DNA of 64,000 nucleotides from Ianthella basta (lineage: Eukaryota > Porifera > Demospongiae > Verongiida > Ianthellidae): positions 7,094,159 to 7,158,158 of the forward strand of contig OZ025868.1 in the NCBI GenBank assembly GCA_964019415.1, given 5' to 3'. Every line of letters begins with the position of its first letter. Within the stretch, counting starts at the first letter, position 1. A model generated the notes under the pieces. The model worked only from the letters and a program-made list of their open reading frames with translations. It was not told the DNA's origin and did no database searches. This document shows, piece after piece, positions 21,265 to 34,250 of the stretch. The translations under genes and the position numbers were made by a program.

Positions 21265-23473
21265 GCTGCTCAGTATGTGTAGTGGACTTTGAGGGCTGCT
21301 CTGAAATTTATTCTATGCCCCTTCCATGAATGAAAGTGTTTGCAAAAATAAAGTTGATGTACTTTATTGCTTTGCTCATTTTATAGCCTGTACTTGTACC
21401 ATAGTAATGTTATGCTCACATACACTAGTAACATCAGTGACAAGACAAAAATACCACTACCTTGCTTGAATGTAGTTCTGAGTTGCTGCTGGTTGGCATA
21501 ACTGTGCCAGTACCAGTTGTCATTGCAACACTTGTTGTCATGGCGACATTTGTTGTTATGGCAACTGTGGATGTCACACCAACTACTTTGCTTGCATTAA
21601 GAGAAGGAGCTGTTGTTACCTTGGTGACATGAGATGTGGTGTGACTCATCATAGCAGCACTGTAAACTGGTTGGATACTGCTGTCTGGTGCAGGGACTAT
21701 CTTACTTGAATTTAGTTCTGAGTTGGCACTGCTTGGTGTAACTGTTACAGTACCAGTAATCATGGCAGCAGTTGTTGGCATGGCAACATTTGTTGTTATG
21801 GCAATTCTGGATGTCACACCAATTACTTTGCTTACATTAAGAGAAGGAGCTGTGGGTGCCATGGTGACATGAGTTGTGGTGGGACTCATCATAGCAACAC
21901 TGTAAACTGGTTGGGTGCTGCTGTCAAGTGTAGGGACCGTCTTGCTTGTGTCAGAGACACCCGACATTAGTGTTGTTGCCATGACAATAGATGTAGTAGT
22001 ATGTGTATTGCTCACCAGTGTAGCAGCTGTGGTAGAGCTGGTCTGAGATGGATCTGTTTGAATGAATGGCAAGAAGTATATAGCATGTGTTAATATGTAT
22101 CAACTAAGTATGTGATTTAGTGTATGTATGTGTGTGTGTGTGTGTGTACAATATGTTTGAGGGAAATTCTTGTAACATAGCAACACTCCAAGAACTGTTG
22201 CAATAGCTTACTTATATAGTTTATGCAATTTGATGCTAGAGTATACTAATTATGTTGAATCTGATTTGAGGACAATCACGTACCATACATATACATGGAT
22301 GAACACTGATACGTTTCTTCTACCAAGAAGCTTAAGGTCATTGTCAGTTCGTATCTTGTTTTGTACACAACTAACTAAGTCCTTCATTGTTGGAAATTCC
22401 TCCAATTCATCTGCGCTGTGCGATTTACTTTCAAATCAGTTTCAAACTACATATCTCTGTACAATATAGTAATGGACCTATCTCTATGGCGTTTCTGTCA
22501 TACACAGATGTTGTACACATACGTACACCAGAGTGAGTGTATGTGTTAGCCGGCATGCAACAAAGGTTAATTGATCTACTTCTGTCTTTGTCCTCACCAG
22601 CTCCATCTGTCCCCTCCTCATCTGTAGTAGTCCCTCCAGTAGTGGGGTCTAACACAATGGGAGTGACAAAGGCGAAGGCACAGCTGTGACTCTCTTTTGT
22701 GTGTTTTAGATTGTGCAAGTTAATATGTTTAAAGATGTGTGTCACTTTCTATCTTGCTGTCCTCTCACCTGTATGCACAGAGCTACATGCATTGTTTTGA
22801 TATTTGCTACCTTGCTATGGAATGTGCCCATGCTGTGTGAAAAGTGTTGCCCACCTCTGACAATCAATGTCACTGTCTCACTCTCCTCTTCTTTGTTGAA
22901 CGGCTTAGTATAGCACTGATACGTGGTGCCATTATACTCCACTGATACATGCAGCTGGCAAAGTGAGGTTATAAGTAGCTGCACATCCACTGCTAGTGAT
23001 GGTAATATAGTAGTTGTGTTCATAGTTGCTCAGTTCTGTCTCCAAATTGTTTGATTCAAAGTCATCCCCATTGATGGTAAAGTAAGGGTAGCTCAGTGCT
23101 GGTCCCCCAGTGTAGCTGCACTGGATCACAACTTTATCATTAATATTCACCTCATTGCCTCCAATAATGCTAATATCTGCAGTAGCAGGGCCACCTGCAT
23201 ACATAGAGCAGTACATGTGTGTTTGAGAGCAGTCTACAGAATGCCACAGCAGCCTTCAATTAACCTAAGCAAGCAGACTCAATTGCACATTATTTAGGAC
23301 GGAATACATAGAAATGTGACCTGACATTGTATAATAATGCCAGCTATTGAAATCAACATTAGGCCACTGATTGTACTAGTTAAATTAAGACACTTACAAA
23401 AGCCTGCAACCTTTCCAGTGATTCGCAGTAGCACAATGAGAAGTGCTGCAGTCTTCCAAAGCTGCCAGACCAT

Positions 23474-25083
23474 TGCTCTACAGCTGCACGAGCCCTCTCG
23501 ACAACCTCAAACAATGTTGTGCTAGCTGGCTGTAAAGCTGTCTGTCCAGCTATATATGTACTGTGAGTTCATTGTTTCAATTTTGACGCGTATTTGTACG
23601 TGTACAATCCGTTCACGTAATTTTTTTAAGAATTTCACGAGTTGCTCAACATTCACAGAAATATTAATGTGAAATGCTTTCAAAAGGGCACGGCTGTGAA
23701 TCTTGTCAGTGCCCAAGCGCAATCTGTCTGCTGTTGCTGCCTCTCACTGCAAATTGTCCCAATCAGTAAATTGATCCTGTCCCTCCCGACTTTCAGCGCT
23801 GGTGGTGTTTTCACTCCATCAGCTTTGTATGTAGCACAAACACTCTACTTGCACCTGTGGTAGTTACACTCTGCAACTTGCACTGGGGTACTCTGGCCAC
23901 TTGATGGTATTAGAATGGTCCTTCAGTGACTCTATGCAGATTGGCTCCCATGCAATTGTTCCAGAGGACCTGGTTTAAACTTGGCTCATAATACTCCTTG
24001 ATTGCTGCTGGCTCGGCCAGTGGTCCTGTAGTCTGGTTTGTTATACTGTCCATTAAGTGCCTATAGGCGTGGAATTAAGGGAGGGATAGTTTAGTGGCAC
24101 TAAAGGCTGAGTGACATCTAGTCCACCAATCAGATGAATTTCCCAGAATTCCAGGCTATAATAGACTAAGTCATAGACAAAGGTTAATACAATGCTACAC
24201 ATTGCAACAAATGCCCATGGTGTCTTTCCATATTTGGGCATAGTACCATTAGACCAACTGTTTGTCCCCTTCCACATAAACCTGTGTACTTGGGACAGTC
24301 TGGCTACCAGACTAGTGCTCCCGATGCACCCCTGTTTCATACCAAACTGAGTATGCATGGATTTTCAGTGTGATTAACATAAGGGATCAGTCTTTAAGTT
24401 AGAAGCGTACAGGCCTTTTGTCAGATCCTATTGCCTTGAAATGTACATTGTTGGGACCTTGTTGAATGCAAAGTTGAAAGTGTGTATGCCATTTCTAATA
24501 AATTGTATAAATATGTGATTCTTAATACTGCTAAGGGCTCTATTTATGTGGTACTTTTGCTAATGTCAGTTTATGTTGAGGTGTTGCATCTGTAGGTTTG
24601 TAAAATAATGCAAACTGTGATGCATACGTGTGTCCCTGTGTATGCCTACTGGTGTTGAATGTGTGCAGTATTCAATAGAGTTAACCCCACAGTTAGCCTC
24701 AAAGGAATTGAATGCAAACACAGCATTCACTGCTGTTTGTGTACGTGACCTTCTTGTGAGTGAAACTGGTGCTGTTTACAAGTCTGGAGCATATTCACTG
24801 CAGTCAATGGGTGAATGGGGTGTGTCGTTTGTATGGGTATAACCCCAATGTACGTATCATTAGGGTAGTAAGCAGGCCTCCATTGTATGCAATCATGCAT
24901 TTATTATCACAAGAACATTCTAATAACCTACATTTATGTCCTAGTGAGAGACACAATTGCACATTATTAAGAATGAAATATGTACTGTATGTGAAAGTGT
25001 AAATTAACATTGTATATTTTAATACCAGCAGCTAATGAAATCAACATCAAGCTATTCATTATACTATCATTAAGAACACTTAC
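23474..25083. other. Upstream block of copy C with relic ORFs
   Basis: Duplicate of 4228-5837. It includes a minus-strand frame at 24358-24053 with the PWAFVAMCSIVLTF hydrophobic segment. It is unrecognised, and no intact gene is evident. Confidence 0.4.
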
Positions 25084-25160
25084 AGAAGCCAGACAGTGCA
25101 ACCAGTGACTGCCAGTAGCACAATGAGAAGTGCTGCAAGCCTCCACAGCTGCAAGACCAT
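25084..25160 (-). pseudogene. Orphan signal-peptide exon, second copy
   Basis: This is a 77-nt exon like 5838-5914, with an ATG, the same hydrophobic leader and a GTAAGT donor. It ends in phase 2 and has no partner Ig exon. Confidence 0.6.
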
Positions 25161-27796
25161 TGCTCTACAGCTGCATGTCATCTCTCTGCAACTTCATTGC
25201 ACACAATTTATGGTGTATACTAGCTGTGTGCATAGAGCTGTTCTTTCAGCTACATATGCTGCGAGTCAATTGTTTCATTTTTGATACGGTATCATATAAT
25301 TTCATGTGTGCAGTACTTCACTTGATGCTATTTTTGTGAATTTCATCATTCACAGCAATAAAAGGTGAAATGCTTCCACAAGGGCGCAATTGCAAATCTT
25401 GTTTTTTCCCATATGCAAGGAGTTCTCTGTTGCTGCCTCTCACTCTAAACTGTGCCAATCAATGCTGCCTGTTCCCCCATGACTTCAGCAGTTGCAATTG
25501 GAAAGGTTAATCGTGGAAAGGCTTTAAATTTGAAAGCAGTATTTTGTAACAGCCTGCATATACATGCATAGGAATATTTTATGTAGTTATGGGTCCCATC
25601 TCACCTAAATCACATCGGAATGGGCTTCTGTGCATGTCAAGCAACTGAGCGTAACATCAGAGCAAAGTTTCCACATCACATTCTGTGTTCATACCATCGC
25701 ATAGCTATGCATGCAGTCTTTATGATATTATATAAATCACATCGATCGTTTACAAATTAATAGTATGTACATATGTATAGCTCCTGATATTGATGCCCTG
25801 TAGTGAGCAATTACTTCACACAATACACTGTCATGCATGCACTTAGGTACATCAGTCATCCTGCATGGTTTGATGTGTATATTTATATGATTTGATAATG
25901 CAAAGGGCTATACTCTGAGGGGCCTTTGATCATTGCATTTCATATGGAGAAACAGAATTTGAAGTGGAAAGTTCAACACTGTAGTTGTATTGTGAAAATT
26001 ACTCACTGAAGCTGTTTACTGTTATTGTGTTGGAACTGATATAGAACAATACTCGGAGTGACTGAATACTGCAGCTTGTGTTGCATTGTCAAATCAAAAT
26101 CCCAGCTTTTAGGTAGAAAGGGATGGAATTAACATTTCTTGAGAGTAACACAAATATTCACATGGTAGCTAGATAGCATCACTAGTCTCACTAGTCTTGG
26201 TGATGCTTCCAGCAACGAGGTGAGGCAGCACGGCTCTTTACCTTGAGCAAGCCAATGGTTATGGTGTAATGCAAGCTTAAAGAACGGTTTGTACTGCACT
26301 GCACTTTACTGACTGAACTAACTACATCATCATATCAAACAGTACAACACATCATGTTACTAAATAAAGCATGAAAATTTGGCTGACATACGTAGCTATG
26401 CATTGAGCGTGTATGTACATACTCATATGTACTTGGACATGTACTAAGTACAGCCAAGTATCACACTTAGCTACATCCATGAGTATACCTTGATACATGA
26501 CTTCCATCATAGTGTGTACCATGTCTTGAGAACCAGATTGCATGTTGCAGATGCAACAGTCTGGCTTGTAAAACTAGTGGTAACTAGCTACACTTGTACA
26601 AACTGCAAACTGAAAGAGTATACTGCAATAATTATGCTCAAGAATATGCATGTCAAGATTATAAACATGGCTACCCAACAAATGTATATATATAGGTAAT
26701 TTGAGCATGACCAGTAAGCCATGCTCACCAGATAAGCTAATAAGATGGAGCAATGTAGTCTACTCTTTGTAAAGTTGGAATATCGAAATACCCTAATATT
26801 GCTCTTCCATCATGAGCCATGGGACCAAGATGCAGCTAGCTAGCTATAGCTAGCTAGCTATAGCTCGCTAGCTAAAGTGAACTAGCTTCCTAGGCTCCCA
26901 TTTTGCTTTGCACATGTACCCAGAACTAGCTAGCTATATCTAATAACGTGTATATAATTATCTGCACATCAATTTTGCCCCTCCCCCCACCAGCCAATAG
27001 CATAAAATGTAGCAACCTGGGGCAAATATACAAAACTATAATAGAGCAGGGATTTCACCTGGGCGGGGTTGAGTGTTCCGAAGCAAGGCAGCTCGGCATC
27101 ATACGTGAAGATGCTTACTTGCTGCTACTCAGTCCCTGAACCTCCCAGAATTTTGATCTTAGTATGTGTTGTATTCGTGTCACTGTGTTAGTTTGGGGGT
27201 GGGATTATTTACTGAGGCTAAGGATGTCTTTTTTGGCAAAAGTATCGTGTAGTCAATCCACTTTGTTACCTATTCCTTCACTTGTTGCATACTTTAGAAT
27301 GCTTGTTAGACAATAGCGCACATTAATGTTTCATTAATATTTATAACATGGTCTTGTTGATGTCATGCATTGATGCAAGAGCCCGCGAGGAGAATGTTGT
27401 AGGCACAGATGATGCAGCTTAGGATAGACCCAACACTATGGAATTGCAATTGAATCCATCAAGATTTAAGTATTGACTAATTGTGATGCACTTAATATTA
27501 TAATTAAGGCAAGTCAGTATGCAAAACATTAGCTATATATGTAGCTACCTATAGCTGGTGCATGCACGCGCGAGCTAGCTACTTTGTTTGTGCATGATTG
27601 ATTCAGCTTCCTTCGATCGTCAGGTGGTCCTTCAGTCTAGACCACCTGACACGATCGATGACGTACGCGCTACACATGATTGCAAGTACGCACAATGGCA
27701 ATTCTGTTCCAGTTCCGAGGAATATGCACTGCATGCATGCTCAGCTGCCGTGCAGTTAGCAAAAGGGACTTCCCCCTTTGTCGCACTTTGAAGAAC
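25161..27796. other. Intergenic DNA, no intact gene
   Basis: Duplicate of 5915-8190, then of 8833-9164 after the deletion at 27461. It holds a truncated NPSY relic start (about 27360-27460, with GCT TAG where copy 1 has GCT TAT) and the imperfect hairpin near 27613. Runs of tagctagc at 26830-26880 are longer than in copy 1. Confidence 0.5.
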
Positions 27797-27874
27797 ATGG
27801 CGGCTCGAAGGAGTTCGACAGTCACTCTAACTTGTAACTCTTCAGTTCCTGAACCTCCCAGAAATTCGACCTCA
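27797..27874 (+). CDS. Candidate first exon, second copy
   Basis: This encodes 26 residues beginning MAARRSSTVTLTCNSSVPEP and is followed by GTGAGT. It has the same length and phase as 9165-9242. It lies downstream of, and opposite to, the gene D transcription unit. No downstream exon was found. Confidence 0.3.
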
Positions 27875-28442
27875 GTGAGTGTTGATGGCCAACTCTTCTT
27901 GTAACTATTCTTGTTTGGAGGAGAACTAACGAGGGTAAAGATGTTTTAAATAGCAATAAATAACATGCATACGGCCCCTGTTGTTCCCAATTGCAAGCGC
28001 CCGCATATGGCACCAGGGCATGACGCTACGCCTCAATCGATACCTGTATGCAGTAGATGCACGTAGGTGTGGTGCGTGCATGTGGTCTCATGGAGTATTT
28101 ATGCAGATCGATACCAAGTGCAGTTCCACCATAGATCTGTTTCCACTAATGCACTAGCTGCATATATGGCTTCCTGTTTGTATCACGGAGAAGGACCTAG
28201 CTACATTAAATCTTATCTAGCATATTAATTTATGGATTAAGTAAACCATTTGAGCTTTGATTTTGTTGAAACAGCAATTCAATAATGAGTTTACCAATCC
28301 TACAGATATGGTGAGGTACCGTTAGCTGTTTCAAGTACTGTTGCAGAAATACTGGATGTTACCAATGCAAGTGCTCTAATAAGAAAATGCAGGTTCAATG
28401 CCCTTGATATAGTCAGGTAGCAAGGTATTGATGCATCGGCCT
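27875..28442. other. 3' flank of gene D, no gene seen
   Basis: Equivalent to 9243-9797. No coding exon is supported. Confidence 0.5.
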
Positions 28443-31400
28443 TCACTGTATGTAGTTGTAGAGGCTCTCAACGGCCATTGACTTCCTTCCAGTGACATCA
28501 TGGTACATGACATCCATGTTCACCAGCACATTCCTGTTCTCCCCAAAGTCGCTGTGCTCCACATAAGCTGGAGGAGCAGCACCTCCATACACTGGGTTGT
28601 GGGTCATCTCAATGGGGGGTACAGGAGGGGGAGGGGGAGGGAAATGGTGGGCCTTGGACCTGTTCTTCTTTGCTGGTTGGAGAGGGTGGAAGGCAGAGCA
28701 ATAGTGCAGAAATCTCATGCAGCTAGCTAGTAACTACATATAATTATATTAGATTATTGAGTCTATGTCACATTATTGGTAAATAACACTGATGTGAATC
28801 AGGGACAATGTGATTGAGATGCATGCTGTGGTAACAGTATGAACTTGAGTGTTTGTGTGCTATCGCAGAGCAACAGGAAAATTATGTAAGACATTTCAAA
28901 CACAAAGGCCTTTGTCAGTTACAACACTACTGTATATCAATCAGGGAATGGTTGCTCTGACGGCACAGTGGCTCATGCAAGGTCCACTGCAACAGCAGTT
29001 TAAGTTCTACTTCAACTGCAACTCAAATTGCAACTTGTTGCATCATAGTCCACCCATTGACATTGTACCCACCATGGATAGTACTATCCATGACCCCACC
29101 ATCAGTTCTCCTTTTACCCCATCACTTTCTTCTAGACCTCACCCACATCTCTCCTTTGACCACACCCCTTTCTTCTTGACCCCATCCGCAGCTCACCTTT
29201 GACTCCAAAATGGATGACAACCCCGATGAGTATGATGGTCAGTAGGTACACTGCCACTCCTGTGATACTCCCGACCACAGCATTGATGTAGCTAGGAGCA
29301 TCTGTGGGTGATAGTCACAATGCAGTGAATGGAATAACTGTACATTTGGTAAGTGGCAAAGCATGTCAGTTTTGATGTGGGTGTAATGCCTAAAGATGTC
29401 ATTAATGATTTTAATTCTTATTATTTTGCAATAATTTAATTTTACTGATGAGTATATCTGTCAATTAGATTATTATGAGCATTCAGAATGGTTTCAGTGA
29501 ACGTGTCTGAACTGTCACCTGAGGGAGAGTTATAATCTATAGGTGTGTGCATTACAGAGGGAGACTGAAATGTTTGGTACTTCTGCAACCAGTGAGGCTG
29601 ACTGCTTTAGAGACAACAGCCTATTAGTATACGTACAATGGTCACTGTAGAAGCAAGGTTCACCCTATGGCACTCACTCAGCCTTCAATCTGTTCTATAA
29701 TGTCACAGTATATTTATATGTATATATATATATATATGTCGCTGAATGACTCATCTAATGTACCAAACCATGTCATGTCAGAGCCACAAGTGATCACTCT
29801 GCCAACTACCAGGACTGTGCTGTGTCATTGTTAGGTATACCTGTGGGTGGATCAGCCGATGGAATTGATGTCTTGTCACTAATTGGATTAGCAGCCTCTG
29901 CTGTTGGTGAGGGTTGTGTTGTCTGTGTGGCACTTGCTCTGAGAGAGGTTGCCTGCATTGTAAAGAGGATAGGTGCACAATGACTACTGTAGACAGTGTA
30001 ATTTGTATCAATTGTTAATTATCATGCTTCAGTGAATGCTTATTGTCAATGTTGTTTCTCATCATTTGTGTTCTTAAATGCTTTCACACTCCATCAAGCT
30101 GTACATGTGTGCTTCATTCTTTATGCAGCTGTACCTAATATTTAGAATATAGCGTTGGTTGGTGGTGGTTTCTAATCAAGAAAAGCTCAGAATAGCAATA
30201 TCAGAATATTGAATTTGTACATTTCTTAATGAATGACCTGGCAGAAAATGAAAGTACTGTAGCTATAGCCAGGGCCCTTATTGCTATAGCCCAGGCTCTT
30301 ATTGCTGTAGCCAGGACCCTTATTGCTATAGCCCAGGCCCTTATTGCTGTAGCCAGGGCCCTTATTGCTGCTCAGTATGTGTAGTGGACTTTGAGGGGTA
30401 CTCTGAAACGTATCCTATGCCCCTCCCACAAATGAAAGTGTTTGCCACTGTAAAGTTGTAAAATCTACACAAAGTATTGACATACTTTAATGCATTGTTC
30501 TTTGTATAGCCTGTGCTGGTGCCATAGTAATGTTATGCTCATCTACACTAGTAACATCAGTGACAAGACAGACAATGCCACTACACCTTGCTTGAATGTA
30601 GTTCTGAATTAGCACTGTTTGGTGTCACAGTGCCAATTCCAATTTTCAAGGCAACAGTTGTTGTCATGGCAACATTTGTTGTTATGGCAACTTTAGATGT
30701 CACACCATTTATTTCACTTGTATTAAGAGAAGGAACTGTGGTTGCCTTGTTGACATGAGTTGTGGTGGGACTCACTGTAGCAACACTGTAAACTGCTTGA
30801 ATACTGCTGTCAAGTGTAGGGACTGTCTTGCTTGTGTGGGAGACACTCGACATTTGTGTTGTTGCCATGACAACGGATGTAGTAGTATGTGTATTGCTCA
30901 CCAGTGTAGCAGCTGTGGTAGAGCTGGTCTGAGATGGATCTGTTTGAATGAATGGCATGAAGTATATAGCATGTTAATATGCATAAGCTATGTGATTTAG
31001 TGTACGTATGTATGTGTGTGTACAATGTGTTTGAGGGAAATTCTTATTAACATAGTATCCCTCCAAGCTCATGCAGTAAACCATTGTAATAGCTATAATA
31101 TATACGAGCAAGCACAGCCTTCGGCCGCGCTCACTCCGCGTTGCGTCACCCAGTGTATAACGCTGGCCATCCATCACCATTTGGGTGATTGCAGCTGGGT
31201 GACACTGCCTGGGTATAGTGCTGATCTTGTTTGCATTGTCATGCACTTGCATGCACATATAGCTACATATAGCTACACCTACGTACACCATGTCAAAACT
31301 ATTGCTCGGTCATGTCTTTCCTTAGCCAATACGGCAGTGCCGAAGCCAAGCAAGCTTGCTGCCCAATAGTTTACTTCACCATAGAGAAAGGGCTTTCAGC

Positions 31401-32957
31401 AGCCCCGAGCGCTGACAGCTAAAGTACCCTAATAAACGAAACATAAATAGTTCAAATGCCCACGTACCGATAGCCAGAGCAATTCCCTCGCACCAGAAAA
31501 TAACAGTAAACTTCTGCGCAAGTGCGCGTTGCGCCTGGATGACCCAAACTGAGAAGCGCAGAGTGTCTAAGAGACGGCTGGCTGCGAGGCACATGCAGAC
31601 TGCCAGAGCAGCCATGTTTGTGGTTGTGTCATTGCGTTGCCCAATCAAATGCCTGCACAAGCGAAAGAACGAACGCACAGACTGGAAAAGATTATTAAGG
31701 ATATAGGCAAATTGATTCTAAAGTATGTGTAATTATGTTGAAACTGATTTGAGAGCAATCACATACCATACCTACGTAGATGAACACCAATAACAGGTTA
31801 CTTCAACCACGAAGGTCTTAGTCAGTCCATATTTTGTTATCATATACAACTACCAAAGTTCTTCATCATTGGGAATTTCTCCGTTCATAGTTCATCAATG
31901 CTGCGTGATTAACTTTCAAAGCAATTTCAATGTATCTCTGTACAATGTAACAATGGACCTATCTCTATGGCGTTTCTGTCGTATGCAGTTGTTGCATACA
32001 TACACCAGAGTGAGTGTAAGTGTTAGCCAGCATGCAACACAGGTTAATTGATCTACTCACCCTCACCAGCTCCATCTGTCCCCTCCTCATCTGTGGTAGT
32101 CCCTCCAGTAGTGGGGTCTAACACAATGGGAGTGACAAAGGCATAGCTGTGACTCTCTTTTGTGTGTTTTAGACTGTGCAAGTAAATAAGTTGATGTTGA
32201 TAAGATGTGTGTCGCTTTCTAGCTTGCTGTCCTCTCACCTGAATGCACAGTGCTACATGCATTGTTTTGATAGCTGCTACCTTTTTGCTACGGAATGTGC
32301 CCATGCTGTCTGTGAAAAGTGTTGCCCACCTCTGACAATCAATGTCACTGTCCCACTCTCCTCTTCTGTGTTGGACGGCTTAATGTAGCACTGATACGTG
32401 GTGCCATTATACTCCACTGACACATTGGACAGAGTGAGGTTATAAGTAGCTGCACATCCACTGCTAGTGACTGTAACATTGTGGTTGTGTTCGTAGTTGC
32501 TCAGTTCTGTCTCCAAATTGTTTGATTCAAAGTCATCCCCATTGATGGTGAAGTAAGGTTGGCTCAGTGCTGGTCCCCCAGTGTAGCTGCACTGGATCAC
32601 GACTTCATCACCAATATTCACCTCATTGCCTCCAATAATGCTAATATCTGCAGTAGCAGGGCCACCTGCATACACAGAACATTGCATCTGTGTTTGAGAG
32701 CAGTCTACAGAATGTCAGGCAACCTTCAATTAACCTAGCAGGCGAGCAGGCTCAATTGTACATTATTATGGATGGAATACGTAGAAATGTGAATTGACAT
32801 TGTATAATAATGTCAGCTGAAGAAATCAACATTAGGCTATTAATTATTTTATTGTACTAGTTTTATTGAAACACTTACAAAATGAGCCTGCAACCTTTCC
32901 AGTGATTCCCAGTAGCACAATGAGAAGTGCTGTAGTCTTCCACAGCTGCCAGGCCAT
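28443..32957 (-). CDS. Gene D: Ig-stalk-TM receptor with ITIM-like tail
   Basis: Exons in transcript order are signal peptide 32957-32879, Ig 32665-32330 (336 nt), hinge 32117-32067, stalk1 30939-30587, stalk2 29952-29841, TM 29301-29197 and tail 28672-28443. The total is 1266 nt, 421 aa, and all phases agree. The leader starts MAWQLWKTTALLIVLLGITG. The Ig domain has Cys in VVIQCSYTGG and in NGTTYQC, with N-glycosylation sequons NVT, NLT, NVS and NGT. The hinge is DPTTGGTTTDEEGTDGA. The tail is the shortest of the family (75 residues) because its proline run is shorter, but it keeps NPVY, VMYHDV and SLYNYI. The mini-exon/stalk1 intron contains a roughly 0.6-kb insert with its own candidate first exon (31615-31468), whose phase would allow splicing to stalk1. 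Confidence 0.85.
30262..30373. repeat. Intronic minisatellite of gene D
   Basis: About five units, nearly the same array as gene B at 11594-11706. Confidence 0.85.
31094..31704. mobile_element. Roughly 0.6-kb insertion in a gene D intron
   Basis: Gene B has an uninterrupted intron here (gctatatatataggcaaattg). Gene D carries extra sequence starting tatacgagcaagcacagcc and ending gattattaagg. It is GC-richer than its host and contains a CCAAT box and an open frame. No terminal inverted repeats were recognised. The same insert is at 41344-41946 in gene E, so insertion preceded the D/E split. The mechanism is unknown; capture of a promoter-first-exon fragment is possible. Confidence 0.7.
31468..31615 (-). 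CDS. Candidate alternative first exon within the gene D intron
   Basis: In minus orientation, a gattggg CCAAT-type box is followed by aaacATGGCTGC, a 49-codon frame (MAALAVCMCLAASRLL at the start, FTVIFWCEGIALAI at the end) and a donor, ATCG|GTACGT, in phase 1. The protein is hydrophobic and unrecognised. The next downstream acceptor in the host gene, stalk1, is also phase 1 (G|AT gives Asp). A chimeric transcript with this leader plus stalk, TM and tail would therefore stay in frame. Whether it is used is unknown. Confidence 0.4.
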
Positions 32958-34152
32958 TGCTCTACAGCTGCACGAGCTCTCTCGACAACTCCACACAATG
33001 GTGTGCTAGCTGGATATAGAGCTGTGCATCCAGCTATTGTATGTACTGTTGAGTCAAGTGTTTCATTTTTGATGTGTAAGGTGTGTACAAACAAATTCAT
33101 GTGATGCTATTTTGAAAATTTAATGAATTAGTCAACATTCATAAAAATATTTATGTGAAAATGCTTTCAAAAGGGCCCAACTGCAAATCGTGTCAGTGCA
33201 AGCTGTCTGTTGTTGCTGCCTCTTACTCCAAATTTCCTGATCAATGCTTCGATCCTGTCCCTCCCGACTTTCAGTGCTGGTGGTGTTTTCGCTCCATCAG
33301 CTAGTACAAGCACTCTATATGCACCTGTGGTAGTTATATTCTGCAACTTGCGCTGGGGCACTCTTGCATCTTGATGTAATGGACCTTCACTGACTCTGTG
33401 CAGATCTGCTCCCATACAATTGTTCCAGTGGATCTGGTTTAAAAGGTCATACTATCTGCTTTGGTTAAGTGCTTTTCTTGTGCTTAACATACTGTAACAC
33501 CTGCATGGGATGAATCTTGTTAGATATGAGTTCAATATGTTTACTAGTTTCTCCAGCAACCGTTTGCTTGCCATGGTTGCAGGGCACTTGACTTAGGTAA
33601 CGTTTTGGAACAAGCCATTTTGCTGCTGTTTTATCTGAGTGTATTCGTCAGACCAGGTCAAAACATCATTGTTGTTGCATGACTCTGATAGAGAGAGGGC
33701 CAGCCAGAGCATCAATTAAGGAGTAGAATAATGAACAATCCTCCAAGTGTTCATGAGTTGAAGTAGTCGTAGATCTTAGTCAAGTGCTCACTTGCACTTG
33801 GCACATAATACACCTTGATTGCTGCTGGCTTGGCCAGTGGTCCTGTAGTCTGGTGTATTGTACTGTCCATTAAGTGCCTATAAGCGTAGAAGGGGAGGGA
33901 TGATCTAGTGGCACCAAAGACTGAGTAACATCTAGTCCACCAATCAGATGGATTTCACAGAATCTCAGGTGTCCCAACTGTTCGTCCTTTTCCACGCCTG
34001 TTGCCGCATACTTGGGATGGTCTAGCACGCCTGACTAGTGTCCTGATACACTCCTGTTTCATACTAAACTGAGCATGCATGAATGTTCAGATTAACACAA
34101 TGAATCAGTCTAATTAGAAGCTTACAGCTCTTTTGTCAGACCCTATTGCCTT
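32958..34152. other. Upstream block of gene D with unrecognised relic ORF
   Basis: The minus-strand frame 33415-33167 (82 codons) matches the frame at 15169-14915, with the VLVLADGAKTPPALKVGRDR segment kept. Remnants of the TM-like frame follow. No intact gene can be assembled. Confidence 0.35.
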
Positions 34153-34250
34153 CAGAAAGGGGTTGGTTCTCTAATACCAGCTTCACAACAGGGTTGAAAA
34201 CCTTGCCGACGCTTCGACCAGATGCTCTGGTCTTCTTCAGGGCGAAGATG
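34153..34250 (-). mobile_element. 98-bp insert with hammerhead-like motif, 8-bp target duplication
   Basis: ATTGCCTT occurs at 34145-34152 and again at 34251-34258, and gene E's block has a single ATTGCCTT with no insert. On the minus strand the insert contains CTGAAGA, a stem GACCAG/CTGGTC with a short loop, then GAAGC. This is the layout of a hammerhead ribozyme core (CUGANGA, stem II, GAAA) with one G for A in the last element. Such ribozymes are known in Penelope-like elements and retrozymes. It is probably a truncated end of such an element, and the core looks decayed. Confidence 0.55.

Larger units (their letters stand above)
18253..23473 (-). pseudogene. Family 1 receptor copy C, disrupted but with intact TM and tail exons
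   Basis: Exons in transcript order are signal peptide 23473-23398, Ig 23194-22855 (340 nt, +4 frameshift), hinge 22648-22598, double stalk 22053-21461, stalk2 20894-20783 (in-frame TGA), relic hinge 20586-20536 (donor AT), relic stalk 20059-19708 (352 nt, frame broken), TM 19102-18998 and tail 18494-18253. The tail is intact: AKKNRSKAHH, proline run, NPVY, IRYHDV, SVYDYV, stop. Every upstream lesion is shared with copy A. Because TM and tail are undamaged while the ectodomain is broken, these exons could still recombine into other copies, which is inference. Confidence 0.83.
19254..27460. repeat. Segmental duplication, copy 2 (with 1-8190)
   Basis: This is nearly identical to 1-8190. At 27462 the sequence jumps to material equivalent to 8833, deleting about 640 bp present in copy 1. 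Single-base and small indel differences are sparse. Confidence 0.93.
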
